Below, one piece after another: positions 1 through 9,052 of a stretch of DNA of 64,000 nucleotides (positions within the stretch are counted from its first letter, which is position 1; each line of letters opens with the position of its first letter). Both the position numbers and the translations under genes were made by a program. A model generated the notes under the pieces. It was given only the letters and a program-made list of their open reading frames with translations. It was not told the DNA's origin and searched no databases. Source of the DNA: Polyangiaceae bacterium UTPRO1 (GTDB taxonomy: Bacteria; Desulfobacterota; Binatia; UTPRO1); the NCBI GenBank assembly GCA_002050235.1, contig MWST01000016.1, positions 1-64,000 of the forward strand, written 5' to 3'.

Positions 1-606
1 TGCGACACCTGCAACAACCTGGCGGCGACGCCGTGCAGCACCAACGCCGATTGTGTGCTCGTCGGCGCGACGGTGTGCGGCGGCAAGCGCTGCCTCTCCG
101 GCACCAACAACGGCGCGCCCTGCAGCAACAATACCGAGTGTCCCGGCGGCGGCACGTGCAGCCGTCCCGGCGAGCCGACCAAGCCCGCCTCGTGCCTCGA
201 CAACACGAGCACCATCGACACGCTCGATTGCGTCGACGGTGATGGTGACGGCGAAGGCGAGTGCGTGGAGGGACCTTGGGACCGGAACTGCACCCTGGCC
301 TCGGGCCACGCGCAGCGGGGGTGCTTGAGCGATGCGGAGTGCGGCGGCGCGCCCAGCAGTTGCGGAGGGGCGAACCGCATGTGCTTCCTCACCGGCGGCG
401 GCACCTTCGTCGCCAACGCCCTCGGCGGCACCGATACCCTCACGGCAGTCGGGGCGCCGGACACGCCGGTGCGGGACGTGTCGAGTCCGACCCTGGCGTC
501 GGTCTTCTGCGTCGGACCGACCGGAGCCGCGGCCATCAACAACGTCGCAGGCCTCCCCGGTCCCGGCCGGACCACCCTGAAGGGCCTGGCAGTCGGTCAC
601 CCGTAG
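1..606 (+). CDS. secreted Cys-rich repeat protein, C-terminal part (5' end outside window)
   Basis: The frame is open from the first base and stops with TAG at 604-606, so the start lies upstream of the window; 201 residues are visible. The sequence shows repeated short motifs of the form C-x(2-7)-GxxC-x(5-7)-CPGGxC, plus an acidic DGDGDGEGE stretch (about residues 79-87). Such disulfide-type Cys repeats also occur in the large protein at 30419-35731, so both probably belong to one family of exported proteins. The last 60 or so residues are Gly/Ala/Thr rich and lack the Cys repeats. Function is unknown; extracellular or cell-surface location is inferred from the Cys pattern only. An intrinsic terminator follows 48 bases after the stop. 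Confidence 0.75.
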   Translation, partial: CDTCNNLAATPCSTNADCVLVGATVCGGKRCLSGTNNGAPCSNNTECPGGGTCSRPGEPTKPASCLDNTSTIDTLDCVDGDGDGEGECVEGPWDRNCTLASGHAQRGCLSDAECGGAPSSCGGANRMCFLTGGGTFVANALGGTDTLTAVGAPDTPVRDVSSPTLASVFCVGPTGAAAINNVAGLPGPGRTTLKGLAVGHP

Positions 607-653
607 CCTGCTCGAGCGGGGTGGGCCGGCAGCGGCCCACCCCGACCGCTTCG

Positions 654-692
654 ACCCCGGGCGCCCTGACGGTGCCCGGGGTCTTCTTTTTT
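654..692 (+). terminator. intrinsic terminator of the Cys-rich protein gene
   Basis: A perfect 9-bp inverted repeat (654-662 and 674-682, ACCCCGGGC/GCCCGGGGT) encloses an 11-base loop and is followed by a T-rich run at 684-692 (TTCTTTTTT). It lies 48 bases downstream of the stop at 606 and ahead of the DedA gene, so it separates the two transcription units. Confidence 0.85.
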
Positions 693-759
693 GTGGATGC
701 TGTGATGGTTGTCGCGGCTGGTGCTTTCGGATACGAGGAGCGGCCGCTCGCCCGCCAGC

Positions 760-1395
760 ATGATCGAATCGCTCCTGAACCTCCTCCACCAAGTCTACGA
801 CGTCGAGGGCATCATCCGCTGGGGCGGGATGGCGATGCTGATCGGCATCGTGTTCGCCGAGACGGGGCTCCTGATCGGCTTCTTCTTGCCGGGCGACTCG
901 CTGCTGGTGACCGCTGGCGTCTTCGCCGCCGCCGGCCATCTCGACATCTGGACGCTGCTCACCGCGGTGAGCGCCGCGGCGGTGATCGGCGACCAGGTCG
1001 GCTACTACATCGGGGCGCGGACGGGGCCGCGCATCTTCGCTCGCGAGGACTCGCTCCTCTTCAAGCGTGCCCACCTGATGCGGGCGCACGCCTTCTACGA
1101 GCGGCACGGCGGCAAGACGATCATCCTCGCCCGCTTCGTCCCGATCGTGCGCACCTTCGCGCCGGTGGTCGCGGGCGTCGCCGAGATGGAGTACCGGAAG
1201 TTCGTCACCTACAACGTGGTCGGCGGCATCCTCTGGGTCTGGAGCATGGCGCTCCTCGGCTACTCGCTCGGCCGCGTCATCCCCGACATCGATCGCCAGA
1301 TCCACATCGTGATCGGCGTCGTGATCGTGCTCTCGCTCCTCCCCGGCGCCTTCGAGATCTGGCGCGCCCGTCGCGAGAGCGCCGCCGGCCGCTGA
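760..1395 (+). CDS. DedA family integral membrane protein
   Basis: A 211-residue DedA/SNARE-associated family protein, thought to act in membrane lipid (undecaprenyl-phosphate or phospholipid) flipping and envelope homeostasis. The family signature is visible: an early FAETGLLIGFFLPGDSLL segment, then GDQVGYYIGARTG, a FYERHGGKTIILARFVPIVRTFAPVVAG core with the conserved arginines, and a C-terminal hydrophobic helix. The length is normal for the family. The ATG at 760 is chosen because DedA proteins begin close to the first amphipathic helix; an in-frame TTG at 709 would add 17 poorly conserved residues. No convincing ribosome binding site decides between them. The gene is convergent with the permease at 1396-2910, whose stop abuts its own. 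Confidence 0.9.
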   Translation: MIESLLNLLHQVYDVEGIIRWGGMAMLIGIVFAETGLLIGFFLPGDSLLVTAGVFAAAGHLDIWTLLTAVSAAAVIGDQVGYYIGARTGPRIFAREDSLLFKRAHLMRAHAFYERHGGKTIILARFVPIVRTFAPVVAGVAEMEYRKFVTYNVVGGILWVWSMALLGYSLGRVIPDIDRQIHIVIGVVIVLSLLPGAFEIWRARRESAAGR

Positions 1396-2910
1396 TCAGC
1401 GATCGACGCGGACCGGCGCGAAGCGGCTGCGACGGTAGCCGTAGCCGGCGTAGATCGCGAGGCCGACCGCGAGCCAGACGAGGAGGCGCGCCCAGTTGTG
1501 CCAGCCGAGCGCCACCATGAGGGTCAGGTTGGCGGCGATGCCGAGCACCGGAACCAGCGGAACGAGCGGGGTGCGGAAAGGGCGGTGCACGTCCGGACGC
1601 GTATAGCGCATGATCAAGACCGCCGCGCAGACGACGACGAAGGCGAAGAGCGTGCCGATGTTGACGAGCTCGGCAAGCACCTTCAGCGGCAGGAGGGCGG
1701 CGACGGCGGCGACGATGACGCCGACGAGGATCGTGGAGCGGTGCGGGGTGCGAAAGCGCGGGTGGATGGCGGCGAAGAAGCTCGGCGGCAGGAGCCGGTC
1801 CCGCGCCATTGCCAAGAGGATCCGCGCCTGGCTCAGCATCATGACCAGGAGGACGCTGGTGATCCCGGCCACGGCGCCGAAGGCGACGATGAAGGTGGCG
1901 ACCGGAAGCCCGAAGCTCGCGAAAGCGTGCGCGATCGGTGCGTCGATGTCGATCTGCCGATAGGGCACCATTCCGGTCAGGACGCCGGCGACGGCGATGT
2001 AGAGGACGGTGCAGAGGGCGAGGGAGACCAGGATGCCGATCGGGACGTCGCGCTCGGGGTTGCGGGCTTCCTCGGCGTGGGTGCTGATCGAGTCGAAGCC
2101 GATGTAGGCGAAGAACACGTAGGCGGCTCCCTGGAACGTCCCGGCCAGGCCCTTGTCGTGGTGGAAGAAGGGGCGCCAGTTGGCGGGGTCGATGTGGCCG
2201 AAGCCGGCGACGATCACGAAGAGGACGATGCCGAGCTTGAGCGCGACGATCAGGGAGTTGAGTCCCGCGCTCTCGCGGATGCCGACCACCAGGACGGCCG
2301 TCAACAGGGCCACGATCGCCGCCGCCGGCAGGTCGAAGACGACGGGGATCGGCCCCAGGTGCCAGGCGCCGGCGATCACCTCGGGGCTCGCGCTCAGCGG
2401 ATCTATGGCCAGCGCCGGCGGCAGGTGGAGGCCGAAGAGGGCGAGGAAGGCCTGCAGATAGTGCGACCACCCGTGCGCTACCGCACACGAGGCGATGGCG
2501 TACTCGAGGACGAGATCCCAGCCGATGATCCAGGCCATGAGCTCGCCCAGGGTGGCGTAGGCGTAGGTGTAGGCGCTGCCGGCGACCGGGATCATCGATG
2601 CGAACTCGGCGTAACAGAGCGCGGCGAGCGCGCATCCTGTCCCGGCGACGACGAACGACAGCATGAGCGACGGGCCCGCGAAGTCGCGCGCAGCGAGTCC
2701 GGTCATGACGAAGATGCCGGCACCGATGATGGCGCCGATGCCGAGCGACGTCAGCGCCACCGGTCCGAGGACGCGATGCAGCCGATCGGCGGCGGCCAGC
2801 TCGGCGTGCAGCACCTCGACCGATTTGGTGACGAAGATGCGCGATCCCAAGGCGAGCTGCGAGTACCACAGCTCATGAGGGGGCGCAAAAGCCCGTATGC
2901 ATCGGGGCAC
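1396..2910 (-). CDS. APC superfamily amino acid permease (cationic amino acid transporter/YfnA type)
   Basis: A 504-residue transporter of the APC superfamily, CAT/YfnA group, about 12 membrane helices, predicted to import amino acids across the inner membrane. The first helix carries the diagnostic GIGAIIGAGIFVMTG (about residues 57-71), followed by AGPSLMLSFVVAG and the conserved CALAALCYAEFASMIPVAGSAYTY region; FFAYIGFDSISTHAEEARNPERDVP is the typical segment before helix 7. The assumed GTG at 2910 has no clear ribosome binding site. A TTG at 2850, just ahead of the conserved RIFVTKSVE-type N-terminus, is equally plausible. The gene ends against the DedA gene and is divergent from the ExbB operon. 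The substrate cannot be told from sequence. Confidence 0.9.
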   Translation of the reverse strand: MPRCIRAFAPPHELWYSQLALGSRIFVTKSVEVLHAELAAADRLHRVLGPVALTSLGIGAIIGAGIFVMTGLAARDFAGPSLMLSFVVAGTGCALAALCYAEFASMIPVAGSAYTYAYATLGELMAWIIGWDLVLEYAIASCAVAHGWSHYLQAFLALFGLHLPPALAIDPLSASPEVIAGAWHLGPIPVVFDLPAAAIVALLTAVLVVGIRESAGLNSLIVALKLGIVLFVIVAGFGHIDPANWRPFFHHDKGLAGTFQGAAYVFFAYIGFDSISTHAEEARNPERDVPIGILVSLALCTVLYIAVAGVLTGMVPYRQIDIDAPIAHAFASFGLPVATFIVAFGAVAGITSVLLVMMLSQARILLAMARDRLLPPSFFAAIHPRFRTPHRSTILVGVIVAAVAALLPLKVLAELVNIGTLFAFVVVCAAVLIMRYTRPDVHRPFRTPLVPLVPVLGIAANLTLMVALGWHNWARLLVWLAVGLAIYAGYGYRRSRFAPVRVDR

Positions 2911-3053
2911 TATGCGGTCGCGGAAGTCTTTCGCCGTTCGTGACCCCTGCTTGCCTTCGTATATCCGTTCGTGATTTTGCCCGAGTATCGGACGTCGTGT
3001 AGCGTCGAGACGTCGCCCGCATCATCGCCGCCGCCCAGAGAGGAGCACTCCGA

Positions 3054-3731
3054 GTGGAACCGACCGCGAACTTGAACGTACTCGCCATGATCCAGCAGGG
3101 ATGGCTAGCTACCTACCCGCTCATCCTCATGTCGGTCGTCAGCATCACCGTGATTGCCGAGCGGCTGTGGAGCTTCCGCAACCTGGTGAGCGGCACCGCC
3201 GAGCTCGTGCGGGGCGTGCACGCGGAGCTGGCGCGCGGCGATCTCGACGCCGCGCTGCAACAGGCCGAAACCAGACGCGGATCGGCGCCCGGTCGGATCT
3301 TCTCCGAGGTGGTCCGCCAGGGCGAGGCCCTCGACGCCGAGGAGCTCGCCGATCTCGGCGCCGAGCGCCGCTTCGAGGAGATCGAGCAGCTCAAGCGCCC
3401 GCTCTGGATCCTGGGCACCGTCGCGGCGAGCGCGCCCTTCATAGGACTCTTCGGGACCGTCGTCGGCATCATCAAGGCGTTCCACAACATGGGGGTGCAG
3501 GGGAGCGGCGGCTTCGCGGTGGTGGCGAGCGGTATCTCGGAAGCCCTGGTCGCCACCGCGCTCGGCCTCGGCGTCGCCATCGTGGCGCTGATCGCCTACA
3601 ACTATTTCCAGGTGCGGCTGGAGCGCATCGAGGCGGCGCTGACGATCGGCACCGCCCGGCTGATCGAGATGCTGCGGACGGTGCGCGGCAGTGCGTCGCC
3701 GCAGGCGAGGGTTGCCGATGGCCTTCGCTAG
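3054..3731 (+). CDS. exbB: MotA/TolQ/ExbB proton channel family protein
   Basis: A 225-residue ExbB/TolQ-type subunit of a proton-driven inner-membrane motor. Three membrane helices are visible: near residues 9-32, about 115-137 (WILGTVAASAPFIGLFGTVVG) and about 158-182. The last two hold the conserved GLFGTVVGI and GISEALVATALGL motifs of the channel. A long cytoplasmic loop separates helices 1 and 2. The start is GTG 3054, preceded by a GAGAGGAG ribosome binding site. It overlaps the next gene (ExbD) by 14 bases, so the two are translationally coupled. The downstream genes indicate that this motor works with a TonB-like vWA protein rather than a standard TonB. It could equally be called TolQ-like. 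Confidence 0.9.
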   Translation: MEPTANLNVLAMIQQGWLATYPLILMSVVSITVIAERLWSFRNLVSGTAELVRGVHAELARGDLDAALQQAETRRGSAPGRIFSEVVRQGEALDAEELADLGAERRFEEIEQLKRPLWILGTVAASAPFIGLFGTVVGIIKAFHNMGVQGSGGFAVVASGISEALVATALGLGVAIVALIAYNYFQVRLERIEAALTIGTARLIEMLRTVRGSASPQARVADGLR

Positions 3732-4140
3732 ACCCGCCGGCGGCGGCCGGTCGCAGATCATGGCCGACATCAACATCACGCCGCTCACGGACATCTTCCT
3801 CGTGCTGCTCATCATCTTCATGGTGACGAGCGTCGCCATGGTCGATACCGGGGCCAAGGTGATGCTTCCCGAAGTCGACAGTACGCAGAGTGCGCCGCGT
3901 GAGATCACGGTCACCGTGACCCAGATGCACGAGATCTACGTGAATCAGGATCGCGTCTCGATCGAGGACCTGGAAGGGATGCTCCGGAGCCTCCTGGCGA
4001 CGCGGCCGGACACGCCGGTGGTGCTGCAGGGCGACCGCGAAGTGCTGCTCGGCGACGCCGTACGCATCCTTTCGGCGGCGCAGCGCGCCGGCGCGACCCA
4101 GGTCGCCATCGCGGCCGAGCGCGGGAGGACGACCCAGTAG
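3718..4140 (+). CDS. exbD: ExbD/TolR family biopolymer transport protein
   Basis: A 140-residue ExbD/TolR-type stator subunit with one N-terminal membrane helix and a periplasmic domain. The motif INITPLTDIFLVLLIIFMVTS contains the essential membrane aspartate (Asp25), the residue that is protonated in ExbD and TolR. The C-terminal part has the family's VVLQGDREVLLGDAVRILSAAQRAG segment. The ATG at 3718 lies inside the end of exbB (14-base overlap) and was chosen over an in-frame upstream start at 3691, which would add only an Arg-rich stub. A TonB-like vWA gene follows after 37 bases in the same direction. Confidence 0.9.
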   Translation: MAFARPAGGGRSQIMADINITPLTDIFLVLLIIFMVTSVAMVDTGAKVMLPEVDSTQSAPREITVTVTQMHEIYVNQDRVSIEDLEGMLRSLLATRPDTPVVLQGDREVLLGDAVRILSAAQRAGATQVAIAAERGRTTQ

Positions 4141-4177
4141 GCGGGCGCGAGCGGCCGCCACCCGTCACGAGTCGCTT

Positions 4178-5344
4178 ATGGCTCCCCCTCCCAAGCGCGT
4201 GCCGATCGAGGACGATCCCCTCGCCGGCGCCTTCCCGGTGCGCAGCGCGGTCCCGGCCTTCCTGCTGTCGATGGCCTTCCACGCCGCCGTGCTGCTGGCG
4301 CTCGCCACCATCAGCGTGACGGTCGTGAAGCAGGTGCAGCAGAAGATAAACGTGCGGCTCGTCGAACCGTCCCCGGCGGTCGAGGAGGCGGAGGTCGAAG
4401 GTGCACCGTCGCTCACCGACATCGCCGGCGAGCTCCGCCCGGTGCTCACGCAGCCGCGGTCGGCCGGCTCGGTGGCGGGTCCGAGCGTGCCGGCTCCGGT
4501 CGCCAACGTGCGGGCCCCGGATCTGCCGCGGATCGGCGTCGCCCCGAGCGTCGGTGCGGCTCCAGGAACCCTCGATATCCCGCTCTCGGTCGGTGGCTCC
4601 GGATTCGCCGGCGGCGGCCCGGGAGGGGGAGGTTTCGGCGACATGCTCGGCGGCCTGCGCAAGGTCGGTGTCGATCTCGTGCTCCTCATCGACACCACCA
4701 ACAGCATGCAGTCGATCATCGACGACGTGAAGAACCAGGTGCGCGCCTTCATCGCCAACCTGCAGCAGATGGTGCCGGCGAGCCGCGTCGCCGTGGTCGC
4801 CTACCGCGACAAGGGGGACGAGTACGTCACCAAGTGGGTCGACTTCAGCTTCAAGACCGAGAAGGTGCAGAACTTCGTCGCCAACCTGCGCGCCGACGGC
4901 GGCGGCGACTACCCGGAGGCGGTCTACGAGGCGGTCGAGGCGGCGATGACCGAGCTCTCCTGGCGGCAGACCGCAAGGCGGATCATGATCATCATCGGCA
5001 GCTCGCCGCCGCATCCGGAAACGATGCCGGCGCTCCTCAAGCTGGTGCGTGAGCTCAAGGAGAAGAACGGCGTCATCGGCGCCATCGACGTCACCAAGCG
5101 GCTGCACGAAGAGTACGAGCGCGCCGACTGGGTCGCCCACGGTTCCCAGGGCGTGTTCAAGCCGAGCCCGATGCCCGGGTTCTACGCCGAGGTGAGCGAC
5201 ACCTACCGGATCATCACCAACCAGGGCGGCGGCGAGCTGATGGCTCTCGGCGAGGAGAAGTCGCTGCTCCGGGAGGTCATGATCCTCACCTTCGGCACCC
5301 GGTGGCGGATCGAGATGGCCAAGTACATGGGCAAGCTCGAGTAG
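4178..5344 (+). CDS. TonB-like membrane anchor fused to a von Willebrand factor A domain
   Basis: A 388-residue protein with a short cytoplasmic N-terminus and one membrane helix (about residues 25-50, with the SMAFHAAVLLALA pattern typical of TonB N-termini). A Pro/Glu-rich then Gly-rich linker runs to about residue 160, followed by a complete vWA domain. The metal-site motif is DTTNS (Asp172, Thr174, Ser176), with later conserved RVAVVAYRDKGDEY and DGGGDYPEAV segments. No TonB C-terminal domain is present. Inference: ExbB and ExbD couple the proton gradient to a periplasmic vWA domain, which would bind a partner, perhaps the repeat protein encoded next. The next gene starts on the base after this stop. 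The function is unproven; vWA proteins also occur in BatA/B-type and chelatase systems. Confidence 0.85.
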   Translation: MAPPPKRVPIEDDPLAGAFPVRSAVPAFLLSMAFHAAVLLALATISVTVVKQVQQKINVRLVEPSPAVEEAEVEGAPSLTDIAGELRPVLTQPRSAGSVAGPSVPAPVANVRAPDLPRIGVAPSVGAAPGTLDIPLSVGGSGFAGGGPGGGGFGDMLGGLRKVGVDLVLLIDTTNSMQSIIDDVKNQVRAFIANLQQMVPASRVAVVAYRDKGDEYVTKWVDFSFKTEKVQNFVANLRADGGGDYPEAVYEAVEAAMTELSWRQTARRIMIIIGSSPPHPETMPALLKLVRELKEKNGVIGAIDVTKRLHEEYERADWVAHGSQGVFKPSPMPGFYAEVSDTYRIITNQGGGELMALGEEKSLLREVMILTFGTRWRIEMAKYMGKLE

Positions 5345-7708
5345 ATGCGGACGCGACGGTCGGTCTTCGCGGCGGCGCTCGGCCTCGCGGCCTCGGCTCT
5401 CGTAGCCGGTGTGCCGCGCGCTGCAGCCGGGGCGTCGCTCGCGGATCTGCGCGCCCAGGCGCAGAGCGTCGGTCTCAACCCGGGCTCGGGCGGTGCGGGC
5501 GAACAGGCGGCGATCGACCGACTCGGCCGCCTGGCGCTGCAGTTCCTCGATAGCGCCGACGCCGGAGACGCCGGCGCTGCAAGCACCTACGAGGCCATCG
5601 CCGGCCCGCTCGAGCGCAGCTACGACCTGCATCGCCAGGCTCTCGACCGCATGAGCCAGAGCGTCATCGACGCCGACGGCGACATGGACGCGATGGTGGC
5701 GTCGCCGGCGTACAAGGGACATCAGGAGCTCGCCGCGCAAGCGCTCTACTATCTGAACTGGCTCCGCTACCGCGGCGCGCTCCTCTACGGAGGCGCCAAG
5801 CGTCGCGAGCTGCTCGACAAGGCGGCTGCGGGATTCGGCGAGTTCGCGACCGCGCAGAGCGACAACCCGATCGTCGCCGAGAGCCGGCTCGGCCGCGGGC
5901 TCGCCTATCTCGAGCTCGATCACGTCGACTGGGCGATCGCAGACTTCGCAGCCGTGACAGAGATGAAGGGGGCGTCGCCGGAGCGCGTGCGCAAGGCGCG
6001 GCTAGCGCTCGCCGAGGCCTACGTCAGAGCCGGTCGCTCCGCGGATGCTCTGCGGGCGTCGCAGCAGGCGCTCGCAAACGCTGCTCCGGCCGACCTCCCG
6101 CGCGCCCGCTTTACCCGCGCTCGCGCTCTCCTGATGGCGGCCGCGAGCCAGCCGGGGCAACGGGCGGCATATCGCAGCGAGGCGGCGGAGCTCTTGGCGC
6201 AACTGCAGGGCGAGGGCGGTCCGTGGGGCGCGCGCGCCTCCCAGATCGTCCGCAACGGGCTCGACAACCCGAAGAACTGGGCCGGGCCGAAGGCCAAGGA
6301 CGTGCCGCCCCCACCCTCGGAATGGGACGTGACCCGGCAACTCGTCGCCGCCGGCAAATTCAAAGAGGCGATCCCGAAGCTCGAGCAGGTGCTGGCCGCG
6401 AGCGACGAGGAGGCAAGGAAGAACCAGGACGAGGCGCGATACCTCCTCGGGCTGGCGCGCTTTCGGACCGGTGATCTCGCGAGGGCGATCGTCGCCTTCG
6501 ACCAAGTGCTGGAGGAGAGGAGCAGCAAGTATGCCGCCGATGCGGCGTATCTCCGCTTCAAGGCGAGCGAGGCGCGCTACGCCGCCGACCCGACCCCCGC
6601 CAACCAGCCCGCCTACGAGCAGGCCCTGGTCGGTTTCCTCCGTGACTTCCCCAAGCACAAGGCGGCGCCCGAGGCGCGTTTCCGGCTCGGCGAGCTGCGC
6701 CAGCACCAGGAGCGCTACGCCGCGGCCGAAGCCGAGTACGCCCAGGTGCATGGCGATCTTCCCTTCGAGATCCGAGCGCGCTTTGCCGCTGCGCAGTGCC
6801 TGGTGAAGCTGCTCGAGCAGACGCCCGAGGGCGCCAAGCCGGATTCCGAGATCGCGCACCGTGCCGAGGCCGCACTAGATGCCTACCGGGCGCTGGTGAA
6901 GGGTCGTGATCCGAAGTCGCTGGGCGGGGTGCCGGTCCGCGACTTCGACGGACGGGCGGCGCTAATGAGCGCCTATCTGGCGGCGCTGGCCGAGAAGCCT
7001 GACTACGAGCGCGCGCTCGCATGGCTCGACGGCTTCGAGGAGAAGTACCCGGAGCTCGCGAGCGAGGAGCCGCAGGTCGTGAAGCTCAGGCTCCTCGCCT
7101 TGTCGCGTCTCGGATGGCTGCAGCCTGCGGTCGCGGAAGCAGCGCGACCCGCGGCGGCGACGCTCGAGCCGACCTACCTCGACGACCTCGCGACCCGCTT
7201 CCTCACCACCGCGGCGCGCGAGCAGGCCGCGGGGCACGCCGCCGCTGCCGCAGCCGGGCGGCAGGCGGCTCTGGCGCTCAGCGAGCACGCTTTGAACGGC
7301 CCGTCGGCGGCGACGCTCCCGCCGGCGATGCGCCGCCGTCTGCAGTCGACGGCGGCAGCGCTCCGGGAGGAGCAGGGCGATCTGGCGCCGGCGCTCGTCC
7401 TCTATCGCGCCGTGCTCCGTGACGCTCCCGACGCCGTCTCGGCGCGCGCCGGTGCGGCGCGCATCCTCGAGAAGCAGGGGCAGCTCGGCGAGGCGCGGGC
7501 GCTCTGGGACGAGATCGTCGACGGCGCTTCTGGGAAGCAGGGGTGGCTGGAAGCGCACTATCAGTCGGCGCGCCTGTCGCTCGCGATGGGGGACCGGGAG
7601 CGCGCCTGCGCCGTGTTGCGCCGGGTGCCGAGCGAGATGCTGATCGACGCCAATGCCGAGACGCCGAAACGCATCCGGGAGCTGCTGCGTACGTGTCCCG
7701 GCGCGTGA
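5345..7708 (+). CDS. exported TPR-like repeat protein of the ExbBD-vWA operon
   Basis: A 787-residue protein with an N-terminal Arg-containing, Ala-rich signal peptide (about residues 1-27, ending near PRAAAGA). The rest is almost entirely alpha-helical, Ala/Leu/Arg rich, with many TPR/Sel1-like helical pairs such as EARYLLGLARFRTGDLARAIVAFDQVL and EARFRLGELRQHQERYAAAEAEYAQV. Its ATG follows the stop of the vWA gene with no gap, so expression is coupled. Such repeats bind proteins; a periplasmic scaffold that contacts the vWA domain is the simplest reading. The last residues include two Cys pairs that may form disulfides. No enzyme domain is visible. The operon appears to end here. Confidence 0.8.
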   Translation: MRTRRSVFAAALGLAASALVAGVPRAAAGASLADLRAQAQSVGLNPGSGGAGEQAAIDRLGRLALQFLDSADAGDAGAASTYEAIAGPLERSYDLHRQALDRMSQSVIDADGDMDAMVASPAYKGHQELAAQALYYLNWLRYRGALLYGGAKRRELLDKAAAGFGEFATAQSDNPIVAESRLGRGLAYLELDHVDWAIADFAAVTEMKGASPERVRKARLALAEAYVRAGRSADALRASQQALANAAPADLPRARFTRARALLMAAASQPGQRAAYRSEAAELLAQLQGEGGPWGARASQIVRNGLDNPKNWAGPKAKDVPPPPSEWDVTRQLVAAGKFKEAIPKLEQVLAASDEEARKNQDEARYLLGLARFRTGDLARAIVAFDQVLEERSSKYAADAAYLRFKASEARYAADPTPANQPAYEQALVGFLRDFPKHKAAPEARFRLGELRQHQERYAAAEAEYAQVHGDLPFEIRARFAAAQCLVKLLEQTPEGAKPDSEIAHRAEAALDAYRALVKGRDPKSLGGVPVRDFDGRAALMSAYLAALAEKPDYERALAWLDGFEEKYPELASEEPQVVKLRLLALSRLGWLQPAVAEAARPAAATLEPTYLDDLATRFLTTAAREQAAGHAAAAAAGRQAALALSEHALNGPSAATLPPAMRRRLQSTAAALREEQGDLAPALVLYRAVLRDAPDAVSARAGAARILEKQGQLGEARALWDEIVDGASGKQGWLEAHYQSARLSLAMGDRERACAVLRRVPSEMLIDANAETPKRIRELLRTCPGA

Positions 7709-7797
7709 CCCTGCCTACGCGGCCCGCCGGCGCCGGAGGCGGGCGGCGCAACGCAAATTGACTGCCCGACGGACCTCGGCTACGCCCCCGAAGCGGC

Positions 7798-8949
7798 ATG
7801 TGGCCCGCCTTCTCGTCCGCCGAGACCGAGCTCCGCGAGCGCGTGCGCACGTTTCTCGCCGAGGCGTTGCCGCGGCGCGGAACGATCCCCGAGGACGGGT
7901 GGATCCACGGTTTCGATCCCGACTTCTCGCGTCGCCTCGGTGCCGCCGGGTTCATTGGTATGACCTGGCCGACGGCGTACGGAGGCGCCGGGCGCAGCTA
8001 CGTCGACCGGGCGATCGTCACCGAGGAACTGCTGCGGGCCGGCGCACCGACGGCGGCGCACTGGGTCGGCGACCGTCAGATCGGGCCGGCGCTGCTCGCC
8101 TACGGCACCGAGGCGCAGCGGCGCGAGATCGTACCGCGGCTGGCGCGCGGCGAGCTGGTGTTCTGCCTCGGCATGAGCGAGCCGGGAGCCGGCTCCGATC
8201 TGGCCGCGCTCTCGACCCGGGCGATCGACGACGGGGACGCGTTCGTCGTCGAGGGGCAGAAGGTCTGGACGAGCTTCGCGCACCGCGCCGACTATTGCTA
8301 CCTGGTCGCGCGCACCGATCCCGAGGCGCCGCGGCATCGGGGGCTGAGCGAGCTCCTGGTCGACATGCGCTTGCCCGGCATCCGCGTGCGGCCGCTCGTC
8401 GACATGACCGGCGAGCACCACTTCAATGAGGTATTCTTCGAGCAGGTGCGGGTGCCGAAGCGGTGGCTGATCGGGGAGCGCGATCGCGGCTGGTTCCAGA
8501 TCGCTGCACAGCTCGACTACGAGCGCGCCGGGATGGAGCGCCTGCTGAGCTACGCCCCGCTGCTCGCCGATCTCGAAACTCATATTCGCGTCACCGGACG
8601 CGGGAGCGAGCCGCTCATCAGGCAACGCCTGGCGCGTTTCCACGGCGAGATCCTGGTCGGGAGGCAGCTCGTCTATCGAATCGCCTGGCAGCTTTCGCGG
8701 GGGGTGACGCCGACGGCGGACACGGCGCTCACGAAGCTCTACGGGAGCGAGCTCGAGCAGCGGATCGCGCGCTTCGCGGGCGAGGTCCTGGGGCCGTATG
8801 CCGTGCTCGCTCCCGGGTCCGAGGCGCCGCTCGGCGGCCGCGTCGCGCGCGCGATCGTGAACGCTCCGGCCCTCACCATCCGCGGCGGTACCGTGGAAAT
8901 TCTGCGCAACATCGTGGCGCAGCGCGGGCTCGGCTTGCCGCGCGCATGA
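7798..8949 (+). CDS. acyl-CoA dehydrogenase family protein
   Basis: A 383-residue flavin-dependent acyl-CoA dehydrogenase, the first step of beta-oxidation-type alpha,beta-dehydrogenation. Family landmarks are GMTWPTAYGGAGRS near the N-terminus, CLGMSEPGAGSDLAAL, the substrate-adjacent GQKVWTSFAHRADYCYLVART, a typical FNEVFFEQVRVPKRWLIGE strand region, and a C-terminal TIRGGTVEILRNIVAQRGLGLPR. The Glu of GGTVE matches the usual catalytic base position. The length is normal. ATG 7798 begins close to the first helix. The substrate chain length is not readable from sequence. The gene lies alone between the vWA operon and the MMPL exporter, with 240 bases to the next start. Confidence 0.9.
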   Translation: MWPAFSSAETELRERVRTFLAEALPRRGTIPEDGWIHGFDPDFSRRLGAAGFIGMTWPTAYGGAGRSYVDRAIVTEELLRAGAPTAAHWVGDRQIGPALLAYGTEAQRREIVPRLARGELVFCLGMSEPGAGSDLAALSTRAIDDGDAFVVEGQKVWTSFAHRADYCYLVARTDPEAPRHRGLSELLVDMRLPGIRVRPLVDMTGEHHFNEVFFEQVRVPKRWLIGERDRGWFQIAAQLDYERAGMERLLSYAPLLADLETHIRVTGRGSEPLIRQRLARFHGEILVGRQLVYRIAWQLSRGVTPTADTALTKLYGSELEQRIARFAGEVLGPYAVLAPGSEAPLGGRVARAIVNAPALTIRGGTVEILRNIVAQRGLGLPRA

Positions 8950-9052
8950 GAGAGCGCGGGTCGACAGCCGTGGTAACGCGACTCGTCATGCCCGCGCGCC
9001 GGCGTCACGGTAGCGCGCCCGGCGTCAACGAGCACGGACAGGCGCAGATCGC

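Noticed and set aside
1277..2869. A 530-residue leftward frame over the amino-acid permease.
   Set aside because: It is another frame of the same region; the permease frame shows all family motifs.
3911..5923. A 670-residue leftward frame opposite the ExbD and vWA genes.
   Set aside because: Antisense shadow with low-complexity composition and no recognisable domain.
7758..7786. TTGACT with TACGCC at 17 bases, just before the acyl-CoA dehydrogenase.
   Set aside because: The -10 box is poor and the transcript would start almost at the ATG, leaving no leader.
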